A DNA stretch of 29,011 nucleotides, from contig SBEK01000026.1 in NCBI GenBank assembly GCA_009668925.1, forward strand, positions 1 through 29,011. Direction: 5' to 3'. The notes beneath the pieces were generated by a model. It was not told the origin of the DNA, did no database searches, and saw nothing but the letters and a program-made list of their open reading frames with translations. Shown here piece by piece: positions 6,985 through 14,522 of the stretch (positions are counted from its first letter, which is position 1; each line of letters opens with the position of its first letter). The stretch comes from Deltaproteobacteria bacterium (GTDB taxonomy: Bacteria > Desulfobacterota > Syntrophia > Syntrophales > Smithellaceae). The position numbers and the translations under genes were made by a program.

Positions 6985-7995
6985 ATGTCAAACAAGCGGG
7001 AAGCGGAATTAGTCGGAAAGGCGATGGACGATCAGGCGCAAAGAGCGGAGGTCATGCGTCGCGATCAGGAGCGCAGTATAGAGCAGGCGCAGCGGGACAA
7101 GGAAGAAGCCATCGCAAATATTTATGAGATGGCCGGAAAAATCAAGGCCACTGGCTTCAACAAAGCCCAGGCTGAATTCTTCGAACTCTTAATGCTTAAG
7201 CAGGTGAAGGACGCCAAAGAATATAGAGAAAATTCAGGAATGACATGGCAGCAATTCTGCGACCATGTCGGTGTGGATCGGCGGCGGGTTGATGAGCAAC
7301 TGGCCGACCTGAAGCCATTCAAAGTTGAATTTTTGGCGAAATTCGCCAATTTTTCAGGATTCCCGATTAATAAAATCAAATACTTAGGTGAATCAAAATT
7401 GGCGGATTCCGCCAATTTTAGCGAAAATGCTATCACCTATAACGGCGAAACCATCCCGGTGGATGCCGAGCACGCCGACGAAATTCAGTCCCTCCTGGAA
7501 ACCCTGGAGGAAAACCACAAAAAAGAAAAAGACGAAGCCGACACCGCGATTCGTACCAAGGAGCGGCTGCTCAAGGCGAAGGAAGACACCATCAACAAGA
7601 TGGAACGTGAACTGAAGCGCCTGGAAAAGACGGTGCCCAAGTCCGAGCTCACCGACGAAGAGCAGGACGCCGTCAATCTGCTTGCGCGGGTTCAGACGGA
7701 CTTTATTGCCGCCCTGTCCGACATCAAGAAAAAAATCGAACCGCACAAAGCGCCGGAGATTGCGCTTCGCCAGTATTACTTCCTACTCATCTTCTTGGCC
7801 AAAGTCACGATGGAAGAGCGCATGGCGCTGCATGAGGCATATGCCAACGCTGACGAATGCCCTTGGGAAATCAGCGAAATGGAACTGCCGCCGACCGACG
7901 TGATGATCGACAACCTGCCTCTGTCTGCGGGCAAGGGCATGGGCAAGAAGGTAGTGAACAAGATCGAAGAGCGGAAAGCGAAGAAGGGCCAATAA
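6985..7995 (+). CDS. coiled-coil early protein of unknown function (336 residues)
   Basis: Residues 1-50 are charged and helical. Residues 52-110 look like a globular helical domain with a possible helix-turn-helix (MTWQQFCDHVGVDRRRVDEQLADL). Residues 165-225 form a strong coiled coil rich in K and E. Residues 232-300 form another helical domain (LLARVQTDFIAALSDIKKK... LRQYYFLLIFLAKVTMEERMAL). I do not recognise the family. The gene starts right after the winged-helix gene with GGAGGAGG-type spacing, and is followed by the transposase. The coding DNA contains two unusual palindromes at 7333-7349 and 7395-7419. Confidence 0.7.
   Translation: MSNKREAELVGKAMDDQAQRAEVMRRDQERSIEQAQRDKEEAIANIYEMAGKIKATGFNKAQAEFFELLMLKQVKDAKEYRENSGMTWQQFCDHVGVDRRRVDEQLADLKPFKVEFLAKFANFSGFPINKIKYLGESKLADSANFSENAITYNGETIPVDAEHADEIQSLLETLEENHKKEKDEADTAIRTKERLLKAKEDTINKMERELKRLEKTVPKSELTDEEQDAVNLLARVQTDFIAALSDIKKKIEPHKAPEIALRQYYFLLIFLAKVTMEERMALHEAYANADECPWEISEMELPPTDVMIDNLPLSAGKGMGKKVVNKIEERKAKKGQ
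7333..7349. repeat. palindrome inside the coiled-coil gene, copy 1
   Basis: TTGGCGAA and TTCGCCAA are perfect 8-bp arms around a single A. It is similar in sequence to the palindrome 46 bases further on; both place the sequence CGCCAAT next to a run of T and both encode a peptide ending in ANFS. Confidence 0.5.
7395..7419. repeat. palindrome inside the coiled-coil gene, copy 2
   Basis: AAAATTGGCGG and CCGCCAATTTT are perfect 11-bp arms around ATT. A perfect 11-bp dyad inside a coding region is unlikely by chance. It may be a protein-binding site or a trace of a small mobile palindrome. Confidence 0.55.
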
Positions 7996-8016
7996 TAAAA
8001 TCACAAGGAAATCATC

Positions 8017-9825
8017 ATGGCAGTCTCGGCAACTATACTGGATCACGTCTCATCGAGTTTGCGCGGATTGAATGCAGCCGACGCAACCAAGCGCATCAAG
8101 GAGCTCGCCGCACATTACGGAGTAAGCCCCGCCACGATCACCCGCTATGCGGCCCAGCGCGGAATCAGGTTCCGTAAAGAACGCCGCGACAAGGGATCGT
8201 CCGCCGCGTCGCGCGACGTCCTCACCAAAGCCTCGATGCTGCTGCTCGCCTCGCGGCGCGTATCCAACGAAATCCCGATGCCCGCCTGCGATGCCAAGAT
8301 GATCATGGAGGATTCGGGATGGGAAACCGGCGGCGTCTCGACAAGCTGGTTTCTATCCCGCCTTCGCCAGGAAAAGATAAGCGCAAAAGACCTGCTGCAA
8401 CCAGCGCCGCACGTGCGCCTATTATCCAAGCATCCTAACCACGTCTGGCAATTCGACGTGACGAACTGCCTCCAGTATTTTCTCGATACCAAAAAGGGCC
8501 TCGGTGAACGCGACACCGAGATGACCATGTACAAAAACAAAGTCGTCAAAACCGCAAAAGCAATCAAAAAGGAACTGCTCCGCTATGCCGTGGTGGATCA
8601 CTGCAGCGGAGCCTTCTTTTTTCATTACTTTTACGCCAGTGGCGAGCGCGCGGCGGACGGATCGGAATTCCTCTTCCGCGCCATGCGCCCGAAGGACGAA
8701 ATCATCAAGCGCACCTGGAACGGCGAATCCGGCTCAAAGCTCGGCAAATACCGGATGCACGGCGTGCCGCTCATGCTCGTGACCGATCGCGGGTCCATCG
8801 TCGCTGCCAAGGCCGTCCAGGGTCTTTTTGAATCGCTGCGGATCGACCTGCATGCCCACATGCCCGGCAACCCGCGCGCGAAGGGCGCAATCGAAGGGCT
8901 GATGCACTACATCAACCGCTTTGAGGCACGCCTGAAATTCCAACGCCCGGCCGATCTCGACGAACTGAACCGCTGGGCGCTCGACTGGTGCATCTACACG
9001 AACGGCGTGCCCCTCATGCGCGGCATCGCCCCGCGCAGCGTCCTGTGGTCCTACATCACATCAGAGCAACTGCGCCTGTGCCCCGAGGAATCCCTTTATC
9101 GTCTGCTTATCAAAGAGCCCACCATCACGCGCACGGCGGGAGGCGATCGCACCATCAGCGTGGACGGCAGATCATACCAAGTGCCCGATCCGCAGGCCGC
9201 CGGGCAGATCGTCAGCGTTGTCCGGCATCCTTACGAGTACCCCAATATCGAGGCACATTTTAACGGCCACGTCTGGTTGTGCCAGCCGATTTCCGAGGAT
9301 CAATACGGACGGCTTACAAACGGCGTCGAATATGGCACCTATCACGGCATCAAACACACCGAGACGCAGCGCGCCAAGACGGAAATGGAAAAACAGGCCG
9401 AGGAGTTGGGCATTACCTGGAAGGGCACCGGCGACAAGCGCATGGCCGTAACGCCGAAGGTCGGCTTCGTCTCGCCGCTGGCTATCTTCGGCCACCAGAC
9501 CGACAAGGTCGGTAACATCGAATTCATCGAACGCAAGGGCACGCCGATCGACGTCAAAGAACCGGAAGCGCCGGTCAATCAGCGGATCACTGGCGACGCG
9601 GCGGAAGTCCCGCGCTCCATTATGGCGCGGCGCATATCCTTTACTGAATTCTTGAAACACCTACGGGCCGAGATCGGCATCATCGCACCGGCGCTGAACG
9701 CGCACCTGCGCGCCCGTTATGAATCAGGAATCGAAGTCAAAGAAAGCGAGGAGGTGATCAGGTCGATAGCGGATGGATCGTGGCACGCTGAGGAGCCAGG
9801 CAATGCAGTGGAAGCAGCAGGGTAA
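8017..9825 (+). CDS. Mu-like DDE transposase (MuA role)
   Basis: Catalyses strand transfer of the phage ends into host DNA for integration and replicative transposition. Seen: an N-terminal helix-turn-helix (about residues 24-50, TKRIKELAAHYGVSPATITRYAAQRG), a second DNA-binding region to about 130, then the RNase H-like integrase core with D147 (HVWQFDVTN), D257 (LVTDRGS) and E293 (GAIEGLMHYINRFE). The last two are separated by 35 residues, as in retroviral integrases and IS3-type enzymes, not by about 55 as in MuA. A beta-rich Mu-type C-terminal region (about 360-430) and a basic/acidic tail follow. The length of 602 is near that of MuA (663). It is followed by the ATPase partner gene, as in Mu. 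Confidence 0.93.
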   Translation: MAVSATILDHVSSSLRGLNAADATKRIKELAAHYGVSPATITRYAAQRGIRFRKERRDKGSSAASRDVLTKASMLLLASRRVSNEIPMPACDAKMIMEDSGWETGGVSTSWFLSRLRQEKISAKDLLQPAPHVRLLSKHPNHVWQFDVTNCLQYFLDTKKGLGERDTEMTMYKNKVVKTAKAIKKELLRYAVVDHCSGAFFFHYFYASGERAADGSEFLFRAMRPKDEIIKRTWNGESGSKLGKYRMHGVPLMLVTDRGSIVAAKAVQGLFESLRIDLHAHMPGNPRAKGAIEGLMHYINRFEARLKFQRPADLDELNRWALDWCIYTNGVPLMRGIAPRSVLWSYITSEQLRLCPEESLYRLLIKEPTITRTAGGDRTISVDGRSYQVPDPQAAGQIVSVVRHPYEYPNIEAHFNGHVWLCQPISEDQYGRLTNGVEYGTYHGIKHTETQRAKTEMEKQAEELGITWKGTGDKRMAVTPKVGFVSPLAIFGHQTDKVGNIEFIERKGTPIDVKEPEAPVNQRITGDAAEVPRSIMARRISFTEFLKHLRAEIGIIAPALNAHLRARYESGIEVKESEEVIRSIADGSWHAEEPGNAVEAAG

Positions 9826-9827
9826 AG

Positions 9828-9859
9828 ATTGCAACGCCGCCCAAGCGGCGGCTCGCAAT
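9828..9859 (+). repeat. intergenic hairpin before the MuB-like gene
   Basis: ATTGC (9828-9832), GCCGCC (9836-9841), GGCGGC (9847-9852) and GCAAT (9855-9859) pair as two stacked stems with small internal loops. It ends 9 bases before the AGGAGGTGA ribosome binding site. No T-run follows, so it is not a classical terminator. Confidence 0.55.
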
Positions 9860-9883
9860 GACATATTCAGGAGGTGAAGTGAA

Positions 9884-11143
9884 GTGGCGAGAACAGGAAG
9901 ACCTAAAGTCAACGAGGTTTCAGTCTACGAACTCAATTTCGAACCCATCGTTCTAAAACAAATCTGCATCGATTGCGGCATCAGCCAGACCGCGATCGGC
10001 AAGGCCGCAGGAGTGAGCCGGGCGGCCGTCAATCTGGCGGTCAATCGCGGATACATGCCGAAAGAAAAACCCGATTTTCAGGCGCTCGTCGAGGCCGAGA
10101 TCCGGTCGGATCGGCGTGCGATGCAATGGCTCATCGATCGCAACATGCAGATGGCCGACATCTGGCAGCCGTTGGGCAAGGCGCTACGAAACGCGCTGCC
10201 GGCCGGAGCGCACATGAAAACGATCGCAACAAAGAAGCGGGCGGCAATCCTGCCCGGAAACCCCGAAGAATTATTTACAAGTGTGGAGGTGGAGATGATC
10301 AGTCAGGAAGCCAGGAAATATTTCAAGATTTTCAGGGACCCTTTTACCGACGACGTGCAAAAGGATTCTGATATTTTTATGAGCGACGAGCACCGTTACA
10401 TCGAAGCCGCAATGCTCGATGCGGCAAAGCACGGCGGATTCCTCGCCGTTATCGGCGAAGTCGGCAGCGGCAAATCCGTCATGCGCCGTAAGGTTGTGGA
10501 GCAGCTTAAGAAGGACGGAGACGTCATCGTTATCTTCCCGCAGATGATCGATAAAACGCGCGTCAACGCGGCCAGCATCTGCGACGCAATCATCATGGAC
10601 CTCTCCGAAGAGACGCCCAAACGGTCGATGGAATCGAAATCCCGCCAGGTGCACAGGCTCCTCCTGGAGCGGGCACAGCAGGGCTACCGCTGCGTGCTGA
10701 TCCTGGAAGAGGCCCATGATCTGTCGATCAACACGCTCAAATATTTGAAGCGGTTTCAGGAACTCGAAGACGGCTATCGGAAGCTCTTGGGTATTATCCT
10801 TCTCGGCCAGACGGAACTCAACAACTTCCTCGACGAATCCCGGCACATTGAGATGCGCGAAGTGATCCGGCGCATCCAGAAGGCCGAAATCCGCGGGTTA
10901 AACGGAAACACAAAAGAATACCTGCAATTGAAATTCAAGCGCATCAACATCAGGATTGAAGACATCTTTGACGACAGCGCGTTCAAGGCGCTGTCCGATC
11001 GCCTGACCACGCAGGACAGGCGCAACAAGAAGATCTCGCACGCCTATCCGCTGGTCGTCAATAATTACGCCTCGCGGGCCATCAACACGGCCTATGAGAT
11101 GGGCGAGAAGAAGGTCACGGACGCGGTTATCACGGCGATGTAG
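9884..11143 (+). CDS. AAA ATPase target-DNA activator (MuB role)
   Basis: An ATP-dependent DNA-binding protein that would choose target DNA and stimulate the transposase. Seen: an N-terminal helix-turn-helix (about residues 24-56, LKQICIDCGISQTAIGKAAGVSRAAVNLAVNRG) like that of MuB, then an ExeA/TniB-type AAA domain with Walker A GEVGSGKS at 191-198, Walker B VLILEEAHD near 271-279 and a sensor-like LLGQTEL. The 419 residues exceed MuB (312). The GTG start at 9884 lies 6 bases after AGGAGGTGA, and a nearby upstream GTG runs into a stop. It sits directly downstream of the transposase, in the Mu A-B order. Confidence 0.9.
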   Translation: MARTGRPKVNEVSVYELNFEPIVLKQICIDCGISQTAIGKAAGVSRAAVNLAVNRGYMPKEKPDFQALVEAEIRSDRRAMQWLIDRNMQMADIWQPLGKALRNALPAGAHMKTIATKKRAAILPGNPEELFTSVEVEMISQEARKYFKIFRDPFTDDVQKDSDIFMSDEHRYIEAAMLDAAKHGGFLAVIGEVGSGKSVMRRKVVEQLKKDGDVIVIFPQMIDKTRVNAASICDAIIMDLSEETPKRSMESKSRQVHRLLLERAQQGYRCVLILEEAHDLSINTLKYLKRFQELEDGYRKLLGIILLGQTELNNFLDESRHIEMREVIRRIQKAEIRGLNGNTKEYLQLKFKRINIRIEDIFDDSAFKALSDRLTTQDRRNKKISHAYPLVVNNYASRAINTAYEMGEKKVTDAVITAM

Positions 11144-11144
11144 G

Positions 11145-11157
11145 GCGCGCTGCGCCG
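11145..11157 (+). repeat. short hairpin at the end of the MuB-like gene
   Basis: GGCGC, GCT loop, GCGCC directly follows the TAG stop. The beginning TAGGGCGCG resembles the start of the larger hairpin at 24608. It has no T-run. Confidence 0.35.
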
Positions 11158-11191
11158 TGAATTGTGAACAGTCAATAGCGAGGAGGATGAA

Positions 11192-11464
11192 ATGAAACAG
11201 ATTATTTTAAGCGCACTGATATGGGCAGCCGTGATTTCATTCGTGCTGTTTGTGTTTCTCTGGTCCTTGATCCCGCCTTCGATTAAGGCCGACGCCGACG
11301 CGCAAAAATGGACCAATGACCCGGCCCTGCGCGCGGCTGATTCCACCTGGCGGGATGAACAAACCAGACTCCACCAGAAACACGGCCTCCATCGCGTGAT
11401 CATCTATTCGCCGCAAGGTGCATACTATTTTAACGAGCGTGGGCAGAAATGCCCGTTCATGTAG
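11192..11464 (+). CDS. small membrane-anchored protein (90 residues)
   Basis: Residues 5-27 form one strongly hydrophobic helix after a short basic start (MKQ), and the remaining about 60 residues are hydrophilic with a PQGAYYFNERGQKCPFM end. A single-pass inner-membrane protein is likely, with the C-terminal part perhaps outside the cytoplasm. It could instead be a secreted protein with an uncleaved signal. GAGGAGG precedes the ATG by 6 bases. Family unknown. It opens a run of small genes between the transposition genes and gam. Confidence 0.65.
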   Translation: MKQIILSALIWAAVISFVLFVFLWSLIPPSIKADADAQKWTNDPALRAADSTWRDEQTRLHQKHGLHRVIIYSPQGAYYFNERGQKCPFM

Positions 11465-11475
11465 GAGGAGTTTCA

Positions 11476-11628
11476 ATGTTTAAAAAATTTGTCACCTACA
11501 TCGAGCAGGAGCCGTGGGACGAAGCAATGGTGCGTCAGGAGAAATGGCTGAACCGCGTAAGCGTGCTGGCCATCATCCTGGCCGTTCTCTATTTCTCCCC
11601 GGTCATTATCCACATACTTACAAGGTGA
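11476..11628 (+). CDS. very small membrane protein (50 residues)
   Basis: Reads MFKKFVTYIEQEPWDEAM... with a hydrophilic first 27 residues and one hydrophobic helix at about 28-46 (VSVLAIILAVLYFSPVIIHIL), a single-pass membrane protein. TAGGAGGAG lies just upstream of the ATG, and the gene begins 12 bases after the preceding stop. It is followed at 12 bases by gam. Function unknown; accessory early membrane proteins of this size are common in phages. Confidence 0.6.
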   Translation: MFKKFVTYIEQEPWDEAMVRQEKWLNRVSVLAIILAVLYFSPVIIHILTR

Positions 11629-11640
11629 AAGGAGTCAGTC

Positions 11641-12165
11641 ATGCCCAACATTAACGAGATTGAAGAATTGACAAAAGCCTATTCGGATGAGCGCCAGAAG
11701 CTGTCCGATCGCATCCGGCAGCTTGAAGATGAAATCCAGAGCATCAAGCGCAAGCGCCTGCCGGTAATCAAGGCCACCGTGCAGGCCGTCATGACCAAGC
11801 AGGAGGTTTTGAAGGCGGCGCTGGAAGTTAGCCGGACCCTGTTTGTCAAACCGCGCACCGCCGTCTTCCATGGCGTGAAAGTCGGCTTTCAGAAGGGCAA
11901 AGGGAAACTGTCCTGGGTCGATGATGCGGTTGTTGTCAAACTCATCAAGAAGCATTTTCCCGATCAGGTGGACGTCCTGATCAAAACGACGGAAAAGCCG
12001 ATCAAGGCTGCCTTGGAAAACATGGATGCCGCCGACCTGAAGAAGCTGGGCATCACAGTGAACGATACCGATGATCAGATTGTCATCAAATCCACGGACA
12101 GCGAGATCGACAAATTTGTGGAGTCGCTTCTAAAGGAAGATGAATGCGGCGAGGAGGCGGCGTGA
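11641..12165 (+). CDS. gam: Mu Gam-like host-nuclease inhibitor
   Basis: Predicted to bind double-stranded DNA ends and protect phage DNA from RecBCD-type exonucleases, like the Ku-related Gam of Mu. Seen: an N-terminal coiled coil (about residues 5-40), a long helical segment, then the Gam core with VKPRTAVFHGVKVGFQKGKGKLSW near 79-102 and the helical end with IKKHFPDQVDVLIKTTEKPIKAALENM. The 174 residues equal the Mu protein in length. AGGAG precedes the start. It lies after the transposition genes as in Mu, and its TGA overlaps the ATG of the next gene. Confidence 0.9.
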   Translation: MPNINEIEELTKAYSDERQKLSDRIRQLEDEIQSIKRKRLPVIKATVQAVMTKQEVLKAALEVSRTLFVKPRTAVFHGVKVGFQKGKGKLSWVDDAVVVKLIKKHFPDQVDVLIKTTEKPIKAALENMDAADLKKLGITVNDTDDQIVIKSTDSEIDKFVESLLKEDECGEEAA

Positions 12166-12422
12166 TGCCCGGAAAGACAAACTACTGCACGCCGGACGGC
12201 ATGTGCGGCGTCCCGGATAACGCGAAAAACGACGTCTGCAAGTACTGCAAGCCGTCCTTGTATTTCGACCTATGCATTTACCGGGTCTGTTTTGCCGACC
12301 GCTGCATGTCGCCTTTTGCTATAGCTCAGGCGCGCGGGATAATCATGCCGGATATAGGACAGCGCCCGGATCAGCCTCAGCCGGGCGAAAGTCTTGGCGG
12401 ATTTATGGAGGTAGGAAAATGA
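12165..12422 (+). CDS. small cysteine-rich protein (85 residues)
   Basis: The ATG overlaps the gam stop (TGATG), with GAGGAGG upstream at 12151, so the two are translationally coupled. The product has eight cysteines in its first 55 residues in a pattern YCTPDGMCG, VCKYCKPS, LCIYRVC and RCMSP, suggesting one or two bound zinc ions or disulphides. The C-terminal part is proline-rich (GQRPDQPQPGE). I do not recognise the family. An upstream in-frame ATG at 12144 would lie inside gam and is not preferred. Confidence 0.6.
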   Translation: MPGKTNYCTPDGMCGVPDNAKNDVCKYCKPSLYFDLCIYRVCFADRCMSPFAIAQARGIIMPDIGQRPDQPQPGESLGGFMEVGK

Positions 12423-12628
12423 TTGTATTGATTGCCGCTTTTATCGTCGTGTATGCCGTCGGCATCATATGGGGCATAGGGATTGATCGACTGATCATTC
12501 ATTATCGCCGGAAAAAGCACATGCTGGCCGTAATGCAAAAGGCGCGTATATTGGACCGGCTAAATGCTTATTGGAATCAAGGGCCATGTCGTGGCCGTTC
12601 GCTGCATGCCTGGAGGGTGAATAGATGA
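12419..12628 (+). CDS. small single-pass membrane protein (69 residues)
   Basis: Starts with a hydrophobic helix (MIVLIAAFIVVYAVGIIWGIGI) followed by a basic cytoplasmic-type stretch (HYRRKKH) and a helical tail. GGAGGTAGG precedes the ATG, which overlaps the stop of the preceding gene (ATGA). A longer upstream in-frame ATG at 12272 lies inside the preceding gene and has no good binding site. Function unknown. Confidence 0.6.
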   Translation: MIVLIAAFIVVYAVGIIWGIGIDRLIIHYRRKKHMLAVMQKARILDRLNAYWNQGPCRGRSLHAWRVNR

Positions 12629-12801
12629 GCCCCGTGCTGACGGCGCCGAAGGATCGCAAATGCGGCACGTGTGTGCATTATAGCTTTAAGCCGGGAAATC
12701 TCAAAGGCTGGCGCTGGACCTGCTGCGAAAAAAAGAAATTCTGGTTTCCGGACGAAGATCCTGAGCCGGGAGAAAGAAAGGGATGTGAGGAATGGGAGTG
12801 A
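12625..12801 (+). CDS. small zinc-ribbon-like protein (58 residues)
   Basis: Reads MSPVLTAPKDRKCGTCVHYSF..., with cysteines in CGTC, CC and GCEEW, a pattern suited to binding one zinc ion. It is too short for an assignment. The ATG overlaps the stop of the preceding membrane protein gene, and GGAGGG lies 8 bases upstream. Small proteins with the CGTCxHY start are common in phages, usually without a known role. Confidence 0.6.
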   Translation: MSPVLTAPKDRKCGTCVHYSFKPGNLKGWRWTCCEKKKFWFPDEDPEPGERKGCEEWE

Positions 12802-12803
12802 AG

Positions 12804-13049
12804 ATGATCGCACAAATTGCCATCGTTATATTTTCAGGGATTTCGATATGGGCGCTGTCCGGAAAACGCTATCGCTTGGGCTTTGCCCTCGGTCTTTGCG
12901 GACAGCCGTTCTGGATTTACGCGGTCGCGGTTGAAGGTCAGTGGGGCATGCTGATCGTGTCCATTTGGTTTACCGCCAATCACGTGCGTGGGTTGTGGTT
13001 ACATCGGAACAATGATCAGGAGGGCACGAATGCGCCTCGTTTGTCCTAG
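12804..13049 (+). CDS. small two-helix membrane protein (81 residues)
   Basis: Two hydrophobic stretches are seen, at about residues 1-20 (MIAQIAIVIFSGISIWAL) and 28-62 (LGFALGLCGQPFWIYAVAVEGQWGMLIVSIWFTANHV). The GQPFWIYA region resembles small phage membrane proteins of unknown role that I recall from several phages. The start at 12804 is preferred to the ATG at 12792, because GGGAG stands 5 bases before it while 12792 has too little room. Confidence 0.6.
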   Translation: MIAQIAIVIFSGISIWALSGKRYRLGFALGLCGQPFWIYAVAVEGQWGMLIVSIWFTANHVRGLWLHRNNDQEGTNAPRLS

Positions 13050-13533
13050 TTGCGGAGCCACGGCCAGCGCCGAAGCATGGAACAATGACGCGGCGATCCG
13101 CTACACGATCGGCGCGCTCCTGCAATTGCCCACGCCTGTGCGCCTTCAGGCGCTGGCTTATCTGGGCCTCTTTCGCCAGGGCATCAAAGCCCTGCCCTGG
13201 CGGCGCGCCCTGACGATCGCCACCAGCCTCAAGGATTTGGTCCAGGAAGATACGGTCCATTGGCAGGGCGGCGAGACGCGACCTGTCAATGCCGAAATCT
13301 GGGGAAAGGCCATCGAGGCCACTTTGGCCTCCGGGCCGAAAGGCCTCAAGAATCATAACTACATGAGAAAGTGCGCATGGGATCTGGCTGCGGATCTGGC
13401 GGCAAAGACCGAAAAGGACCGCGAGACAGCGCGGCAGAATCGCCGCCCGGACGACGTAGCAGATCCAGACAAACTTTCCAACGAAACGCGCCAGCAGATC
13501 GAAAAAATGAAAGTGCAACTGGGGGTGACATGA
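13030..13533 (+). CDS. zinc-ribbon protein typical of Mu-like phages (167 residues)
   Basis: Starts MRLVCPSCGATASAEAW: C5 and C8 form half of a zinc ribbon. This is followed by a helical region (LLQLPTPVRLQALAYLGLFRQGIKALPWRRAL) and a motif LKNHNYMRKCAWDLA near 118-132. Proteins with this layout are found just before gemA in many Mu-like prophages; their role is unknown and may concern replication or DNA binding. AGGAGG precedes the chosen ATG by 7 bases. The longer frame from 12988 adds residues encoded inside the preceding gene. Its stop overlaps the gemA start. Confidence 0.75.
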   Translation: MRLVCPSCGATASAEAWNNDAAIRYTIGALLQLPTPVRLQALAYLGLFRQGIKALPWRRALTIATSLKDLVQEDTVHWQGGETRPVNAEIWGKAIEATLASGPKGLKNHNYMRKCAWDLAADLAAKTEKDRETARQNRRPDDVADPDKLSNETRQQIEKMKVQLGVT

Positions 13534-13994
13534 TGAAGATCGACCCTAAACAGATCCAGCTTATCCACATCGGGCAGGTGCAGCTCGGCCTGTCCGATGA
13601 AAATTACCGCGCCATCATTGCCGGGCGTACCGAGGGCAGGAAAACGTCCAGCCGGGATCTTACTTATGCCGAAGCCGATGCCGTGATCAATTACATGATC
13701 CGGCTCGGCTTTAAAATCAAATCAAAGTATGTTGCAAAGGAATTCGCCGCAAAGCGCGCATTACGGCGCAAAGGGAAAATCTCCGGCAATCTCTTTGTGC
13801 TCGCGTCAACCGATCAGCTCAAAATGATTAACGCCCTGGCCGGGAGAATCCGGTGGCGCGTCGAAGATGGATTTAATCTCTGGATAAAAAAATACATGAA
13901 GATAGACCGCATCAGAACGGATGATGAAGCATGTAAGGTGATCGAGGGCCTCAAAGGCATGGTAATAAACCAGGACGGGGATTGTGATTTTTAG
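13530..13994 (+). CDS. gemA: GemA-like regulatory protein (DUF1018, Mu gp16)
   Basis: The 154-residue protein shows the DUF1018 pattern: an N-terminal IHIGQVQLGLSDENYRAIIAG segment (about 12-32), a basic middle part, and a C-terminal part with TDQLKMINALAGRIRWRVEDGFNLWIKKYMKIDRIRTDDEACKVIEGLKGM. In Mu, GemA affects host gene expression and DNA supercoiling. Two adjacent ATG codons (13530 and 13533) are possible starts; the first overlaps the previous stop and both follow GGGGGT. It lies shortly upstream of mor, as in Mu. Confidence 0.88.
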   Translation: MMKIDPKQIQLIHIGQVQLGLSDENYRAIIAGRTEGRKTSSRDLTYAEADAVINYMIRLGFKIKSKYVAKEFAAKRALRRKGKISGNLFVLASTDQLKMINALAGRIRWRVEDGFNLWIKKYMKIDRIRTDDEACKVIEGLKGMVINQDGDCDF

Positions 13995-14006
13995 GAGCAC
14001 GGCATC

Positions 14007-14198
14007 ATGGAAATAACCGTTGAATATATAGATGGCACCAAGGAAGTATTCCCGGAAACATCGGCACCCGGCGGAAGCTACTGTACAACCGGAAAGACCG
14101 AAGCGGGATGGTATATAATCGGGAATGCATCGGGGCATAAAACATACATCCCGGCAGAGCGAATCAAGAAAGTCTTTTGCCGGTCCACGCGATGGTAG
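14007..14198 (+). CDS. small protein of unknown function (63 residues)
   Basis: Reads MEITVEYIDGTKEVFPETSAPGGSY... and ends IPAERIKKVFCRSTRW. Alternating hydrophobic residues suggest a small beta-sheet fold, like the short beta proteins often found in phage early operons. GGAG stands 9 bases before the ATG. It fits neatly between gemA and mor on the same strand, with 12 and 15 bases on either side. No family recognised. Confidence 0.6.
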   Translation: MEITVEYIDGTKEVFPETSAPGGSYCTTGKTEAGWYIIGNASGHKTYIPAERIKKVFCRSTRW

Positions 14199-14213
14199 AA
14201 ATAAGGGCATAAA

Positions 14214-14522
14214 ATGGCGCAGGACGCTCTGCATGACATTGCTGCAACGATGACGATCGACGAACTGCCGGACTCCTATCAGCCGGTAGCCGAGATCGTG
14301 GGAATCGAAAACGCGCTGAAGCTCGCCCAGCATTTGGGCGGGCTCTCGTATTATTACCCGCGTCTCGATTCTCTCCTGCGCGACAAGCGCGACGCGCAGA
14401 TCCGCGCGGAATTCACCGGCTGCAATCACCGCGATCTCGCCCGCAAATACAAACTGACAGAATCCTGGATTCGCGAGATCGTCCAGCGCCGCCCGGCAGA
14501 CCAACAGGCAAACCTTTTCTAA
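14214..14522 (+). CDS. mor: Mor-type transcription activator
   Basis: A 102-residue member of the Mor/C family: a dimerisation part (VAEIVGIENALKLAQHLGGLSYYYPRLDSLLRDKRDAQIRAEF, about 26-68) followed by a C-terminal helix-turn-helix (CNHRDLARKYKLTESWIREIVQRR, about 71-94). In Mu, Mor binds an interrupted dyad upstream of the middle promoter and recruits RNA polymerase. It is the last early gene here, and a non-coding segment with a large dyad follows it. No second Mor/C-family gene is visible in the window, so this protein may switch on the late genes directly. Confidence 0.9.
   Translation: MAQDALHDIAATMTIDELPDSYQPVAEIVGIENALKLAQHLGGLSYYYPRLDSLLRDKRDAQIRAEFTGCNHRDLARKYKLTESWIREIVQRRPADQQANLF

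Noticed and set aside
12272..12628. 118-codon frame with an early start
   Set aside because: The first 49 codons lie inside the cysteine-rich gene in another frame. The real start is the ATG at 12419 with GGAGGTAGG upstream.
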